From Verrucomicrobiales bacterium (GTDB lineage: Bacteria; Verrucomicrobiota; Verrucomicrobiia; Limisphaerales; UBA1100): a stretch of DNA of 39,254 nucleotides. The stretch covers positions 1 through 39,254 of the forward strand of contig SYLI01000095.1 in assembly GCA_005809105.1 (NCBI GenBank), in the 5' to 3' direction. Every line of letters begins with the position of its first letter. Positions within the stretch are counted from its first letter, which is position 1. Positions 24,181-32,641 of the stretch are shown piece after piece. The notes below the pieces were generated by a model. It was given only the letters and a program-made list of their open reading frames with translations, was not told where the DNA came from and made no database searches. The position numbers and the translations under genes were made by a program.

Positions 24181-26994
24181 ATGGGCAAAGCCCTTGTCAT
24201 CGCAGAAAAGCCGTCCGTGGCCGCGGACATCGCGAAGGCGCTCGGCGGTTTCAAGAAGGACGCGTCGGGCGATTTCTTCGAGAGCGAATCGCAGATCGTC
24301 TCGTCGGCGGTCGGCCATTTGCTCGAGCTCATCGTGCCCGAGGAGCACGACGTCAAGAAAGGCAAGTGGACGTTCAAGCACCTTCCGCACATCCCGCCGC
24401 GTTTCGGGCTGAACCCGATCGAGAAGTCCGCAGCCCGCCTCAAGACCCTCCAGCGCCTCCTCAATCGCAAGGACGTGGACGCTCTCATCAATGCCTGCGA
24501 CGCCGGGCGCGAGGGCGAACTCATCTTCCGGCGCATTGCAGAATTCACGAAGGCGAAGCAACCGATCAAGCGGCTTTGGCTCCAGTCCATGACCGCCGGC
24601 TCCATCCGCGAGGGATTCGAGCAACTCCGCACCGACGCCTCCATGCGCCCGCTGGCCGATGCCGCCGAAAGCCGTGCCGAGGCCGACTGGCTGATCGGCA
24701 TCAACGGCACGCGGGCCATGACGGCGTTTAACAACAAGACCGGCGGCTTCAACCTCACGACGGTCGGCCGCGTGCAGACGCCCACGCTGGCCATCCTGGT
24801 GGAGCGCGAAGACAGGATTCGCAAGTTTGTCTCGCGTGATTACTGGGAGGTGCTGGGCACCTTCGACGCCAGGGCAGGGCAGTACGAGGGGCGCTGGTTT
24901 GATGAGACGCACCAGAAGAGCACCGCGAAGGACGCCGATGCCGAGCTCAAGGCCGAGCGGCTGTGGACGAAGGCGCAAGCCGATGCGCTGGCCGCCAAGT
25001 GCCTTGGCAAGCCAGGCATCGTCACGGAGGAGAGCAAGCCCAGCACGCAGCTCTCGCCAGGGCTTTACGATCTGACAACCTTGCAGCGCGAGGCGAATGG
25101 CCGCTTTGGCTTCAGCGCAAAGAACACGCTGGGACTGGCGCAAGCGCTTTACGAGAAGCACAAGGTCCTCACCTATCCGCGCACCGACTCGCGCCATCTT
25201 CCCGAGGACTACATGGCCACGGTAAAGAAGACGCTCGATTCGTTGCGCGGCCTCGCCGGCTACAGCGTGCCTGCGGCGAAGATTCTGACCGAGGGCTGGG
25301 TCCACCCGAACAAGCGCATCTTCAACAACGCAAAAATCTCCGACCACTTCGCCATCATCCCCACGGGCGTGCTGCCCCGGGGCCTCTCCGAGCCCGAACA
25401 GAAACTCTACGACCTTGTCACCAAGCGTTTCCTCGCCGTGTTTTTCCCGGCGGCGGAATATCTGGAAACCGTCCGCATCACGCGCGTCGAGGGCGAGCCC
25501 TTCAAGAGCGCCGGCAAGGTGCTCATGAAGGCGGGCTGGCTCGAAGTTTATGGCAAGGAAGCCGCCGGCAACGACGGCGCGCCCAGCCTGGTGCCCATCG
25601 ATCAGGGCGAGCAGGTGAAGACCGCGAACATCGAGGTGAAGGGCAGCCAGACCAAGCCTCCGCCCCGCTACACGGAGGCCACGCTGCTCAGCGCGATGGA
25701 GAGTGCGGGCAAGCTGGTGGACGATGAGGAGCTGCGCGAGGCGATGTCCGACAAGGGGCTGGGCACGCCGGCCACGCGCGCGGCCGTGATTGAAGGGCTC
25801 ATCTACGAGAAATACCTGTACCGCAACCAGCGCGAACTGGTGCCCAGCGCGAAGGCGTTCACGCTGATGGCGCTGCTCAACGGATTGGGTGTCCACGAGC
25901 TCACCAAGCCTGAGCTCACCGGTGACTGGGAATACAAGCTGCGCCAGATGCAGCGTGGCGAGCTTCCACGCGACGAGTTCATGGCGGAGATCCGCGGGCT
26001 CACCGAGCGCATCGTGGGCCAGACCAAGGCTTTCGAGCACGACACCATTCCCGGCGACTTCGGCAAGCTCACCGTCCCATGCCCCAAATGCGGCGGTGAG
26101 ATCCACGAGAATTACAAAAAATTCCAGTGCCAGAAATGCGACTGGAATATGTGGAAGGTCGTTCTTGGGCGCGCATTTGAAATCGCGGAAGTCGAGACGC
26201 TGCTGCGCGAAAGGCAGGTTGGCCCGCTCCAGGGTTTCCGCAGCAAGCAGGGGTTTCCTTTTGCCGCCGTGATGAAGCTCTCGCCCGAGGGCGAGACGAA
26301 GTTCGACTTTGGCAATGACCAGAAGGACGAAGAGAATGCCGCGCCCGTAGATTTCACAGGGAAGGAGCCGCTGGGCAAGTGCCCCAAGTGCAAGGCCGGC
26401 CACGTCTTTGAGAACGGGATGAATTACGTTTGCGAGCACTCCACCAGCCCGAACCGCCAGTGCGACTTTCGCACCGGGGCCATCATCCTCCAGCAGCCCA
26501 TTGACCGGGCGCAGGTCGTGAAGCTGCTTGCCGAGGGCAGGACGGATTTGCTCAAGGGCTTCGTGTCAAAGAAGACCAATCGCAAGTTCGAGGCGTTCCT
26601 CAAGTTCGATGGCACCAAAGTCAGCTTCGAATTTGCGCCGCGCGCGCGGAAGTTTCCGGCCAAGGGTGCGAAGGCCGACGCCACGCCGGCCGTGAAGCTG
26701 GACTTTACCGGTCAGGAGCCGCTGGGCAAATGCCCCAAGTGCAAGGGCAACGTCTTCGAGGGACCGGAGTCCTACCTCTGCGAGCGCAGCCAGTCCGACA
26801 CGAAGAAGTGCACCTTCAAGACCGGCAAGGTGGTGCTGCAACAGCCCGTGAACCATGAGCAGGTGAAGAAGCTTCTCGCCACCGGCAAGACCGGTCTGCT
26901 CACCCAGTTCATCAGCAAGGCCGGCAAGCCCTTCCCCGCCCATCTCAAGCTCGCCGAGCGGGGCAAGGTGGAGTTTGAGTTCCCGGAGTCGTGA
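24181..26994 (+). CDS. topB: DNA topoisomerase III (type IA) with three C-terminal modules
   Basis: Relaxes and decatenates DNA by single-strand passage. It has 937 residues, well above the ~650 of E. coli TopB. The Toprim domain begins GKALVIAEKPSVA (Glu9) and has DAGREGE (Asp107-Glu113); the third residue is Gly rather than Asp, as in many bacterial topoisomerase III relatives. The active-site tyrosine is Tyr332 in LTYPRTDSRHLP. From residue ~640 there are three consecutive modules, each a CxxC zinc ribbon followed by a conserved repeat (LLAEGRTDLLKGFVSKK type). ATG 24181 is chosen because the family match begins there. It stands alone, divergent from ubiE. Confidence 0.94.
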   Translation: MGKALVIAEKPSVAADIAKALGGFKKDASGDFFESESQIVSSAVGHLLELIVPEEHDVKKGKWTFKHLPHIPPRFGLNPIEKSAARLKTLQRLLNRKDVDALINACDAGREGELIFRRIAEFTKAKQPIKRLWLQSMTAGSIREGFEQLRTDASMRPLADAAESRAEADWLIGINGTRAMTAFNNKTGGFNLTTVGRVQTPTLAILVEREDRIRKFVSRDYWEVLGTFDARAGQYEGRWFDETHQKSTAKDADAELKAERLWTKAQADALAAKCLGKPGIVTEESKPSTQLSPGLYDLTTLQREANGRFGFSAKNTLGLAQALYEKHKVLTYPRTDSRHLPEDYMATVKKTLDSLRGLAGYSVPAAKILTEGWVHPNKRIFNNAKISDHFAIIPTGVLPRGLSEPEQKLYDLVTKRFLAVFFPAAEYLETVRITRVEGEPFKSAGKVLMKAGWLEVYGKEAAGNDGAPSLVPIDQGEQVKTANIEVKGSQTKPPPRYTEATLLSAMESAGKLVDDEELREAMSDKGLGTPATRAAVIEGLIYEKYLYRNQRELVPSAKAFTLMALLNGLGVHELTKPELTGDWEYKLRQMQRGELPRDEFMAEIRGLTERIVGQTKAFEHDTIPGDFGKLTVPCPKCGGEIHENYKKFQCQKCDWNMWKVVLGRAFEIAEVETLLRERQVGPLQGFRSKQGFPFAAVMKLSPEGETKFDFGNDQKDEENAAPVDFTGKEPLGKCPKCKAGHVFENGMNYVCEHSTSPNRQCDFRTGAIILQQPIDRAQVVKLLAEGRTDLLKGFVSKKTNRKFEAFLKFDGTKVSFEFAPRARKFPAKGAKADATPAVKLDFTGQEPLGKCPKCKGNVFEGPESYLCERSQSDTKKCTFKTGKVVLQQPVNHEQVKKLLATGKTGLLTQFISKAGKPFPAHLKLAERGKVEFEFPES

Positions 26995-27056
26995 GGGCTG
27001 CGCCGGGGGTGGCGCCCAAGCTTGTTGCCGGGCGCGACCTTTGCTAGCGTGTCGCC

Positions 27057-28019
27057 ATGCCGGGAGGCACGGGGATCGACCCACTGGAGCGTGACGAGGA
27101 CGCATCGGAGTTTCTGAGGCGGTTGCAGGCCGAGGCGGGCGCTTCCCCGTACACCGTCCGGAATTACAGGCAGGCACTCGGCGAATTCTCCCTCTGGCAT
27201 CAGGGCCAACGGCAGCAGCCTCCGCCTTGGCTGCAACTTTCGCGGGCCGACTTCAGGGCGTACCTGCGCTTTCTGGGCCACCAACGGCTGGGACGCGCCG
27301 CCGTGATGCTGCGATTCTCCGCATTGCGATCCTTCTACCGCCAGTTCGTGCGCGCAGGGAGACTGGCCGCATCGCCCCTCCATGACATCGCGCTGCCCCG
27401 GCGCGAGCGGCGCCTGCCGCAGTTTCTGACAGCCACACAGACCGAGGCGCTGCTCAATGCCCCCCGGGATGAATGGCTGGCCCTCAAGGCGCGTGCGGCA
27501 GACCCATCGGCCGCGATCCATTCCTTGCGCGACGCGGCGGTGCTGGAGCTCATCTACTCCTGCGGCCTGCGAATCAGCGAGGTCTGCGGCTTGCGCGCGG
27601 GCGATGTGGACGGAGAGTCGCGGCTGGCGCGTGTGCGCGGCAAAGGGCGGAAGGAACGGCAATTGCCGCTGGGCCGGCCCGCATGGGTGGCGCTCTCGCA
27701 ATACTGGGCCGCGATGGGTGGGGTGCCAGCACCCGACCTTCCCGCATTCCCGCGCGAGTCGGACGCCACGCTGCCAATTTATCCCCGGATCATCCAGTCG
27801 CGGTTCAAACATTATCTGGCGGCCGCGGGGTTGGATCCGGCGCTTACCCCGCACAAGCTGCGCCACAGCTTCGCGACGCACCTGCTGGACAGGGGCGCCG
27901 ACCTGCGCAGCGTGCAGGAGCTTCTGGGACACGAGCGCCTGGCCACCACGCAGGTGTACACGCATGTCACCACGGCGCGCTTGCGCAAGGCCTACGACGC
28001 GGCGCATCCGCGCGCATAA
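27057..28019 (+). CDS. xerC: Tyrosine recombinase XerC
   Basis: With XerD it resolves chromosome dimers at dif near the septum. It has 320 residues, slightly longer than usual. The N-terminal DNA-binding domain is clear (SPYTVRNYRQALGEF). The catalytic set is complete: Arg172 in CGLRISEV, Lys196 in GKGRKER, His266 and Arg269 in TPHKLRHSFATHLLD, His292 in LGHERL and the nucleophile Tyr301 in VYTHV. XerC is preferred over an integrase because of its length, these motifs and its place beside a divisome gene. No att-like repeats flank it. Confidence 0.93.
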   Translation: MPGGTGIDPLERDEDASEFLRRLQAEAGASPYTVRNYRQALGEFSLWHQGQRQQPPPWLQLSRADFRAYLRFLGHQRLGRAAVMLRFSALRSFYRQFVRAGRLAASPLHDIALPRRERRLPQFLTATQTEALLNAPRDEWLALKARAADPSAAIHSLRDAAVLELIYSCGLRISEVCGLRAGDVDGESRLARVRGKGRKERQLPLGRPAWVALSQYWAAMGGVPAPDLPAFPRESDATLPIYPRIIQSRFKHYLAAAGLDPALTPHKLRHSFATHLLDRGADLRSVQELLGHERLATTQVYTHVTTARLRKAYDAAHPRA

Positions 28020-28076
28020 AAATCGTTTGCGGCTTGAGTTGCTCACAGGAGCCTGTTAATAACACGGCGCTTGGGG

Positions 28077-28400
28077 ATGCACGAAGAGGAGGTGGATCTG
28101 GGAATCTGGGACAAGCTGCTCAAGGCCGTCGTGTGCCTTCTCATTGTGGCGGCGCTCATGGCGGTGGCGGTGTGGTACCTTCCGCTCATCCGGCAGAACG
28201 AGCGGATGCGCCAGGAGATTCTTCGGATGGACGCCCAGGTCCAACATGAGGAGGACGGCCTGCGCCAGCAGAAGCTGGCGGTGGAGGTGTTGCGCACCGA
28301 TCCGCTGTCGGTGGAGCGGCAGGTTCGCGAACGGCTGGGACTGGCGCGAGCGGGCGAGACGGTCTTCCGGTTCGAGGAACCCGATCCAGAGCGCCGTTAG
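28077..28400 (+). CDS. FtsB/DivIC-like septum formation initiator
   Basis: 107 residues with a short cytosolic N-terminus, one transmembrane helix (about 14-36, VVCLLIVAALMAVAVWYLPL) and an extracytoplasmic coiled coil (RQNERMRQEILRMDAQVQHEEDG), then a short conserved end (DPLSVERQVRERLGLARAGETVFRFEEP). This is the FtsB/DivIC layout; the protein would link FtsL and FtsQ in the divisome. ATG 28077 is chosen; a TTG two codons upstream is in frame. It follows xerC by 57 bp on the same strand. Confidence 0.87.
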   Translation: MHEEEVDLGIWDKLLKAVVCLLIVAALMAVAVWYLPLIRQNERMRQEILRMDAQVQHEEDGLRQQKLAVEVLRTDPLSVERQVRERLGLARAGETVFRFEEPDPERR

Positions 28401-28499
28401 CCTCGCATTTCAGGGCTTGCAATCCCAAGATGCTTGGCTAAGTTCACCGCCCCGTTTTCAAAAATCAAAAGCGGCAACCCCAAAGTCACGACCACCACC

Positions 28500-29057
28500 A
28501 TGGCTTCAGCGAACGATTTGCGGCGCGGCAACGCGATCAACTACAACAACGCCGTGTGCGTCGTCCTCGAAGTGACCCACCGCACGCCGGGCAATCTGCG
28601 CGCCTTTGTGCAGGCCAAGATGCGCAATCTCAACACCGGCAAGTCGTTTGAAGCGCGCTTCTCCTCCACCGAGGCGGTGGAACTGGTGCCCATGATGACG
28701 CGCAAGATGGAGTTTAACTACATGGACGGGGAGGACTTCGTTTTCATGGATCCGGCGTCGTACGAGCAGGTGACCATCACCGCCGAGATTGTGGGCGATG
28801 CCAAGCACTACATGACGGAGAACCTGCAGCTCACCATCACCTTCGTGAACGACCGAGTGGTAGACGTGGAGCTGCCCGGGTCGGTCGTGCTCAAGGTGGT
28901 GGAGGCCTCCGAGGGCATCCGCGGCGATTCCGCCAACAACGTGATGAAGCCCGTCGTCTTGGAGACGGGCATCAGTGTTCAGGCGCCGCTCTTCATCAAG
29001 CCGGGCGAGAAGATCCGCGTGGACACGCGCACCGGCAAGTACATGGAGCGCGCGTAA
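28500..29057 (+). CDS. efp: Elongation factor P with Asn at the loop tip
   Basis: Rescues ribosomes stalled at polyproline stretches. It has 185 residues, the normal length, with three beta domains: MASANDLRRGNAINYNN, then HRTPGNLRAFVQAKMRN, then the middle domain with FMDPASYEQVTI, and a C-terminal domain ending KIRVDTRTGKYMERA. ATG 28500 is the family start; an upstream in-frame extension to 28434 is not protein-like. The tip residue, modified Lys or Arg in other bacteria, reads Asn32 here (TPGNLRAF, with Pro30-Gly31). No epmA, epmB, earP or ymfI is in the window. Confidence 0.97.
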   Translation: MASANDLRRGNAINYNNAVCVVLEVTHRTPGNLRAFVQAKMRNLNTGKSFEARFSSTEAVELVPMMTRKMEFNYMDGEDFVFMDPASYEQVTITAEIVGDAKHYMTENLQLTITFVNDRVVDVELPGSVVLKVVEASEGIRGDSANNVMKPVVLETGISVQAPLFIKPGEKIRVDTRTGKYMERA

Positions 29058-29080
29058 GTGCCCCTCCGCCTGAGACCCTC

Positions 29081-30124
29081 CTAGGACTCGGCCGCCACGG
29101 CGGCCCGCGGACGGTATTTCTTTGCCAGCGCCAGGCACGCCTTGAGCGGTTTCATCCCGCCCGTGCACGTGGCGTCCGAGAGTTTGGCGGCGGCCGCGCA
29201 CACGGCCGTGTGCAGGCAGCGGGGAATCTCCCAGCCTTCGTGCAGTCCGTACAACACGCCCGCGCAAAACGCATCGCCCGCACCCGCGGTGCCGGCCACG
29301 TACTTGGGCGGAAGGTTCAGCGAGGACTGCCAGTGGTCATGCCCGTCGCGCGTGCGCGCGAAGCCGCCCTCGGGAAAGTGGATCACCACCAGCTCCCTTG
29401 CCCCCATCTGCAGCAGCGAGCCCGCCGCGTGGCGCAGGGCAACGGTGTCCAGCGCGCCATCGGACTGGCGCACGGCAAACCCGGTGATCTTGCCCGCCTC
29501 AAACTCGTTGATGATGCAATAGTCCACGTGCCTGAGCGCGGGCGTCACGACGCGGTTGAATCGGTCACTGTTCTCGCTGACCACGTCGATGCTGGTCTTC
29601 ATCCCCGCCTTCTGCGCCGCCGCCAGGATCGCCGCGGCCTTGGTGCCGTGCGTGGCATCGGGCGCGTCCACGGCGTCGAGCAGCAGCAGGTAGCCCAGAT
29701 GAAAGAGGCGCGCGTGCGACGCGGTAAAGTTGAGAAACTTGCCATCCCATAGCGCGTTGGCGCCGCGGCAGTGGAAAAAGGTGCGGCGTCCGTTGGACTC
29801 CTCGGTCATCACGTCGGTGTAGGACGTGGGTGCGGCGTCCGTCGTGTGGATGAGGCGCGCGTCAATCTTGTGCCGCTTGCAGTCGGCCAGGATGCAGGCG
29901 CCCAGCGCATCGCGCCCCACCAATCCCGCCCCGGCCAGCGGGAAGGGCGCGCCCAGCTTGGCCAGGTTCACCAGCACGTTGTAGGGCGAACCGCCCGTGC
30001 CCTGCGCCTGGCGCCGGATGTTGGCCAGCGTCTCGCGCTCGGGATAGGCATCGATCAACTTGACCTGATCGACGATCCAGTTGCCTGCCGCCAAAATGCC
30101 TTTGCGCCTGCTGGGATTGCTCAT
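29081..30124 (-). CDS. PfkB-family carbohydrate kinase
   Basis: 347 residues, cytosolic, ribokinase fold. The N-terminal substrate region is GTGGSPYNVLVNLAKLGAPF with GLVGRDALG; the C-terminal signature is AGTAGAGDAFCAG with catalytic Asp284 and the anion hole beside it. The motif fits sugar or nucleoside kinases of the PfkB family (ribokinase, fructokinase, 2-keto-3-deoxygluconate kinase, adenosine kinase). The precise substrate cannot be decided. ATG 30124 is preferred over a TTG two codons upstream. It follows a lipoprotein gene on the same strand after 69 bp. Confidence 0.92.
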   Translation of the reverse strand: MSNPSRRKGILAAGNWIVDQVKLIDAYPERETLANIRRQAQGTGGSPYNVLVNLAKLGAPFPLAGAGLVGRDALGACILADCKRHKIDARLIHTTDAAPTSYTDVMTEESNGRRTFFHCRGANALWDGKFLNFTASHARLFHLGYLLLLDAVDAPDATHGTKAAAILAAAQKAGMKTSIDVVSENSDRFNRVVTPALRHVDYCIINEFEAGKITGFAVRQSDGALDTVALRHAAGSLLQMGARELVVIHFPEGGFARTRDGHDHWQSSLNLPPKYVAGTAGAGDAFCAGVLYGLHEGWEIPRCLHTAVCAAAAKLSDATCTGGMKPLKACLALAKKYRPRAAVAAES

Positions 30125-30139
30125 GCCCAATGGTTGGAA

Positions 30140-30154
30140 AAAGGGTGGCCCTTT
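30140..30154 (-). promoter_or_regulatory. Hairpin upstream of the PfkB kinase
   Basis: On the minus strand AAAGGG, a 3-nt loop and CCCTTT form a 6-bp stem followed by TT, ending about 16 nt before the kinase ATG. It could be a weak terminator of the preceding lipoprotein gene or a leader structure close to the start site. Confidence 0.3.
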
Positions 30155-30193
30155 GTAGGCCAGGCGTCGCGGGGTGTCGAGCCAAAGTCGGTC

Positions 30194-30796
30194 TCAAGGC
30201 CGCGCCCGGCTCGTCGCCCGGGGCACGCGCGAGAAACGCAGCTGCACCAAAACGCCCAGACTGTCCTTCGCGGAGTCGCCGGCAGACATGCGGATCACCA
30301 CCAGTTCGTCGAGCGGTGCGGTGCCGCTAAACCAGGTTTCCCGCGCAGTCCACGTCGTGGTTTGCAGGCCTTGCGAGGCGCTGTCTGGGGTCAGCTGCCG
30401 CACGGCGCATTGCCCCTGAAAAACCACCGAGGCGCCCTCGATCTTCGGCACGATACGAAGCGAGAGGCCCGCGGGCACCTGCCGCTCGTCGGGAAGCGTC
30501 ACCGGATGCTCGATGCTGATCTGCGCCTCGCGGCCGCTCAGCGTCAGGATGCGCGGCGCTGAGAGGACTGCGCCGCCGTCCAGAAGTCGGCACTCGACCA
30601 GAACAAAGTCGGCGGTCGGTTTGGACTGGGAGAGCGGCGACGGGGGCGAGGGTGGCGGCACGGGCTCAGGGGCGGACTGGGCGGACGCTTTCAAAGACGC
30701 CGGGCCTGGTTGCGCACAGCCCGCACCCAGCAGCAGCAATCCCAAACCCAGTTGAACGGCGCACACAGGCGTTCTGAAACGTTTGAATCCCTTCAT
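30194..30796 (-). CDS. Small exported lipoprotein with a secretin-like C-terminal segment
   Basis: 200 residues. The lipoprotein signal ends LLLLGAGC. A Pro/Ser-rich linker (PEPVPPPSPPSPLS) follows, then a beta-rich domain. The segment AVLSAPRILTLSGREAQISI resembles the start of the secretin domain of type II/IV secretion proteins, but the rest of a secretin is missing, so this is a partial resemblance only. The ATG at 30796 is set by a GGGAGGT ribosome-binding site; a longer upstream frame is less convincing. It is divergent from hisA by 123 bp, which must hold both promoters. Confidence 0.7.
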   Translation of the reverse strand: MKGFKRFRTPVCAVQLGLGLLLLGAGCAQPGPASLKASAQSAPEPVPPPSPPSPLSQSKPTADFVLVECRLLDGGAVLSAPRILTLSGREAQISIEHPVTLPDERQVPAGLSLRIVPKIEGASVVFQGQCAVRQLTPDSASQGLQTTTWTARETWFSGTAPLDELVVIRMSAGDSAKDSLGVLVQLRFSRVPRATSRARP

Positions 30797-30919
30797 GACG
30801 ACCTCCCAGCAAGGACAGGCTGGCGGGGCGCGGTCTTGTGCGCAACGGGAAGTTGTCCCCACCCAAGACTGCGTATTCGTCCCTCGACGCGCGTCGGCCT
30901 TTCGCACTAGGTTCGGGCC

Positions 30920-31690
30920 GTGTTCCGGCCGTGCATTGATCTTCACGAGGGGAAGGTGAAGCAGATTGTCGGTGGATCACTGAGCGACGGCGGCGAAGGG
31001 CTGCACACCCACTTTGTCTCCGACCGGCCTGCGTCGTGGTACGCGCAGCAGTACCAGCGTGACGGCTTGCGCGGAGGCCACGTCATCCAGCTGGGAGCGG
31101 GCAATGAGGCGGCCGCGCGCGAGGCGCTGGCGGCGTATCCGGGCGGCCTGCATCTGGGCGGCGGGGTCAATGGCGACAATGCGAAGGGGTGGCTTGAGGC
31201 AGGCGCTTCACACGTCATCGTCACTTCCTGGGTGTTCCGCGAAGGGCGGCTGGACTTTGAGCGCGTACGCGCGCTCGTGGCGGCCGTGGGCAGGGCGCGG
31301 CTCGTGCTGGATCTCTCGTGCCGCCTGCGCGAGGGCCGCTACTGGGTCGTCACCGACCGGTGGCAGAAGTTCACCGAGTTTGAAATCAACGCGCGCGAGC
31401 TGGCGCGGCTCGCTGTGCATTGCGACGAATTTCTGGTTCACGCGGTGGACGCCGAGGGCCTGTGCGGCGGCGTGGATCTGAATCTGGTTGGGCGGCTGGC
31501 GGAAGGCTCCCCCATTCCCGTCACCTACGCAGGCGGCGCGCGGTCGATCCACGATTTGGAGGAGGTGAGTGCCGTCGGCAAAGGCCGTGTGCATCTCACC
31601 ATCGGCACGGCGCTGGATTTGTTTGGCGGCTCGGGCGTGCGATATGCGGATTGCGTGGCGCACAACCACAGGCTAGCGTCGGCGGTATGA
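30920..31690 (+). CDS. hisA: Phosphoribosylformimino-AICAR ribotide isomerase HisA, plant/yeast type
   Basis: Isomerises ProFAR to PRFAR in histidine synthesis. The 256-residue TIM barrel follows the eukaryotic HIS6 (plant and yeast) subgroup rather than the usual bacterial HisA: MFRPCIDLHEGKVKQIVGG, HLGGGVNGDNA, WQKFTEFEINARELARLAVHCDEFLVHAVDAEGL and PVTYAGGARSIHDL. It starts at GTG 30920. It overlaps the next gene (ATGA, 31687-31690), so the two are coupled. The bacterial-type hisF is 11 kb away. Confidence 0.92.
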   Translation: MFRPCIDLHEGKVKQIVGGSLSDGGEGLHTHFVSDRPASWYAQQYQRDGLRGGHVIQLGAGNEAAAREALAAYPGGLHLGGGVNGDNAKGWLEAGASHVIVTSWVFREGRLDFERVRALVAAVGRARLVLDLSCRLREGRYWVVTDRWQKFTEFEINARELARLAVHCDEFLVHAVDAEGLCGGVDLNLVGRLAEGSPIPVTYAGGARSIHDLEEVSAVGKGRVHLTIGTALDLFGGSGVRYADCVAHNHRLASAV

Positions 31691-32562
31691 ACCGCGTCCT
31701 CAAGGCTGCCGCGCTGCTTTTTCCGATCCTTCTGACGGCCGGAGAGCTCAAGCTCAACACGCGCGTGCGTGTTCTGGGCGCGCAGAGCGGCGGAAGGTAC
31801 GAGACCCTGTTGCGCGAGGTGCGCTGGGATTCCAGGAAGACCGCCGTCATCGTCTGCGACATGTGGGACGACCACTGGTGCAAGGGCGCGGCGGCGCGAG
31901 TGGCGGAAATGACCCCGCGCATGGACGCGGTGCTGCGCGCGCTTCGCAGCCAGGGCGTGTTCATCGTGCATGCTCCCAGCACCGTCACCGATTTCTACAA
32001 GAACACACCCCAGCGCCGGCGCGCCCAGACCGCCCCCGCCGCCCGTCCGCCGGTGCCGCTGGACACGCGGCACGAACGCTGGGGCACCTGCTGGCTCTAC
32101 ACCGATCCAGACCGCGAGCCGGGCCTGCCCATCGACGACACCGACATGGGCTGCGATTGCGCGGTGAAGTGCGCGATCGAGCCCCCATGGAAACGGCAGA
32201 CCGCCGGATTGCACCTGGGCGACGAAGACGCCCTGACCGACAGCGGCGCCGAGCTGTGGAACCTGCTGGCCGCGCGCGGCATCAACCAGATCATCTTCAT
32301 GGGCGTGCACACCAACATGTGCGTGCTGGGCAGGCCCTTTGCCATCCGGCAGCTCGTCAAGCTGGGGCTCAACGTCGTGCTCGTGCGCGATCTCACCGAC
32401 ACGATGTACAACTCCAAGATGGCCCCGTTTGTCAGCCATTTTGAGGGCACCGACCGGGTGGTTGAACACATCGAAAAGTACTGGTGCCCCACCGTCACCA
32501 GCGCCGACTTGGTTGGCACGCCGGCCTTTCGGTTCAAGAATGACCCCAGGGGGAGCAAGTGA
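31687..32562 (+). CDS. Exported isochorismatase-fold cysteine hydrolase
   Basis: 291 residues. An apparent signal peptide (LKAAALLFPILLTAGE) makes export likely. The domain is isochorismatase-like: VIVCDMWDDHWC with Asp58, and GVHTNMCVLGRPF with Cys212, the expected nucleophile; the lysine is not certain. Other features include a Pro-rich insert (APAARPPVPLD) and CDCAVKCAIEPP. Similar exported hydrolases are known in PVC-group genomes without a defined substrate; amidase or ureide hydrolase activity is possible. It is translationally coupled to hisA, though an exported protein cannot act in histidine synthesis. Confidence 0.85.
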   Translation: MNRVLKAAALLFPILLTAGELKLNTRVRVLGAQSGGRYETLLREVRWDSRKTAVIVCDMWDDHWCKGAAARVAEMTPRMDAVLRALRSQGVFIVHAPSTVTDFYKNTPQRRRAQTAPAARPPVPLDTRHERWGTCWLYTDPDREPGLPIDDTDMGCDCAVKCAIEPPWKRQTAGLHLGDEDALTDSGAELWNLLAARGINQIIFMGVHTNMCVLGRPFAIRQLVKLGLNVVLVRDLTDTMYNSKMAPFVSHFEGTDRVVEHIEKYWCPTVTSADLVGTPAFRFKNDPRGSK

Positions 32563-32575
32563 GCGGGCAAAAGCA

Positions 32576-32603
32576 GTAACCCGAAGGCTGCTCGAAGCGT
32601 ATT
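32576..32603 (+). promoter_or_regulatory. Possible ECF-type promoter before the exported protein gene
   Basis: GTAAC (32576-32580), 17 bp of spacer and CGTATT (32598-32603) recall the AAC / CGT core of ECF sigma-factor promoters. It sits in the 79-bp gap before the exported gene, with the sigma and anti-sigma genes downstream, so autoregulation is conceivable. Confidence 0.25.
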
Positions 32604-32641
32604 CCCAAGTGGGCGTGCCAAACGAAAAGGGAAGGATCAAC

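Noticed and set aside
24175-26439. A 754-residue open frame on the minus strand opposite topoisomerase III
   Set aside because: It mirrors a real plus-strand gene with complete catalytic motifs. High GC at third codon positions creates long antisense frames; its product is compositionally odd and matches no family.
27057-28019. Integrase of a mobile element
   Set aside because: The protein has XerC length and motifs, sits before a divisome gene, and no attachment repeats, tRNA or mobile-element genes flank it.
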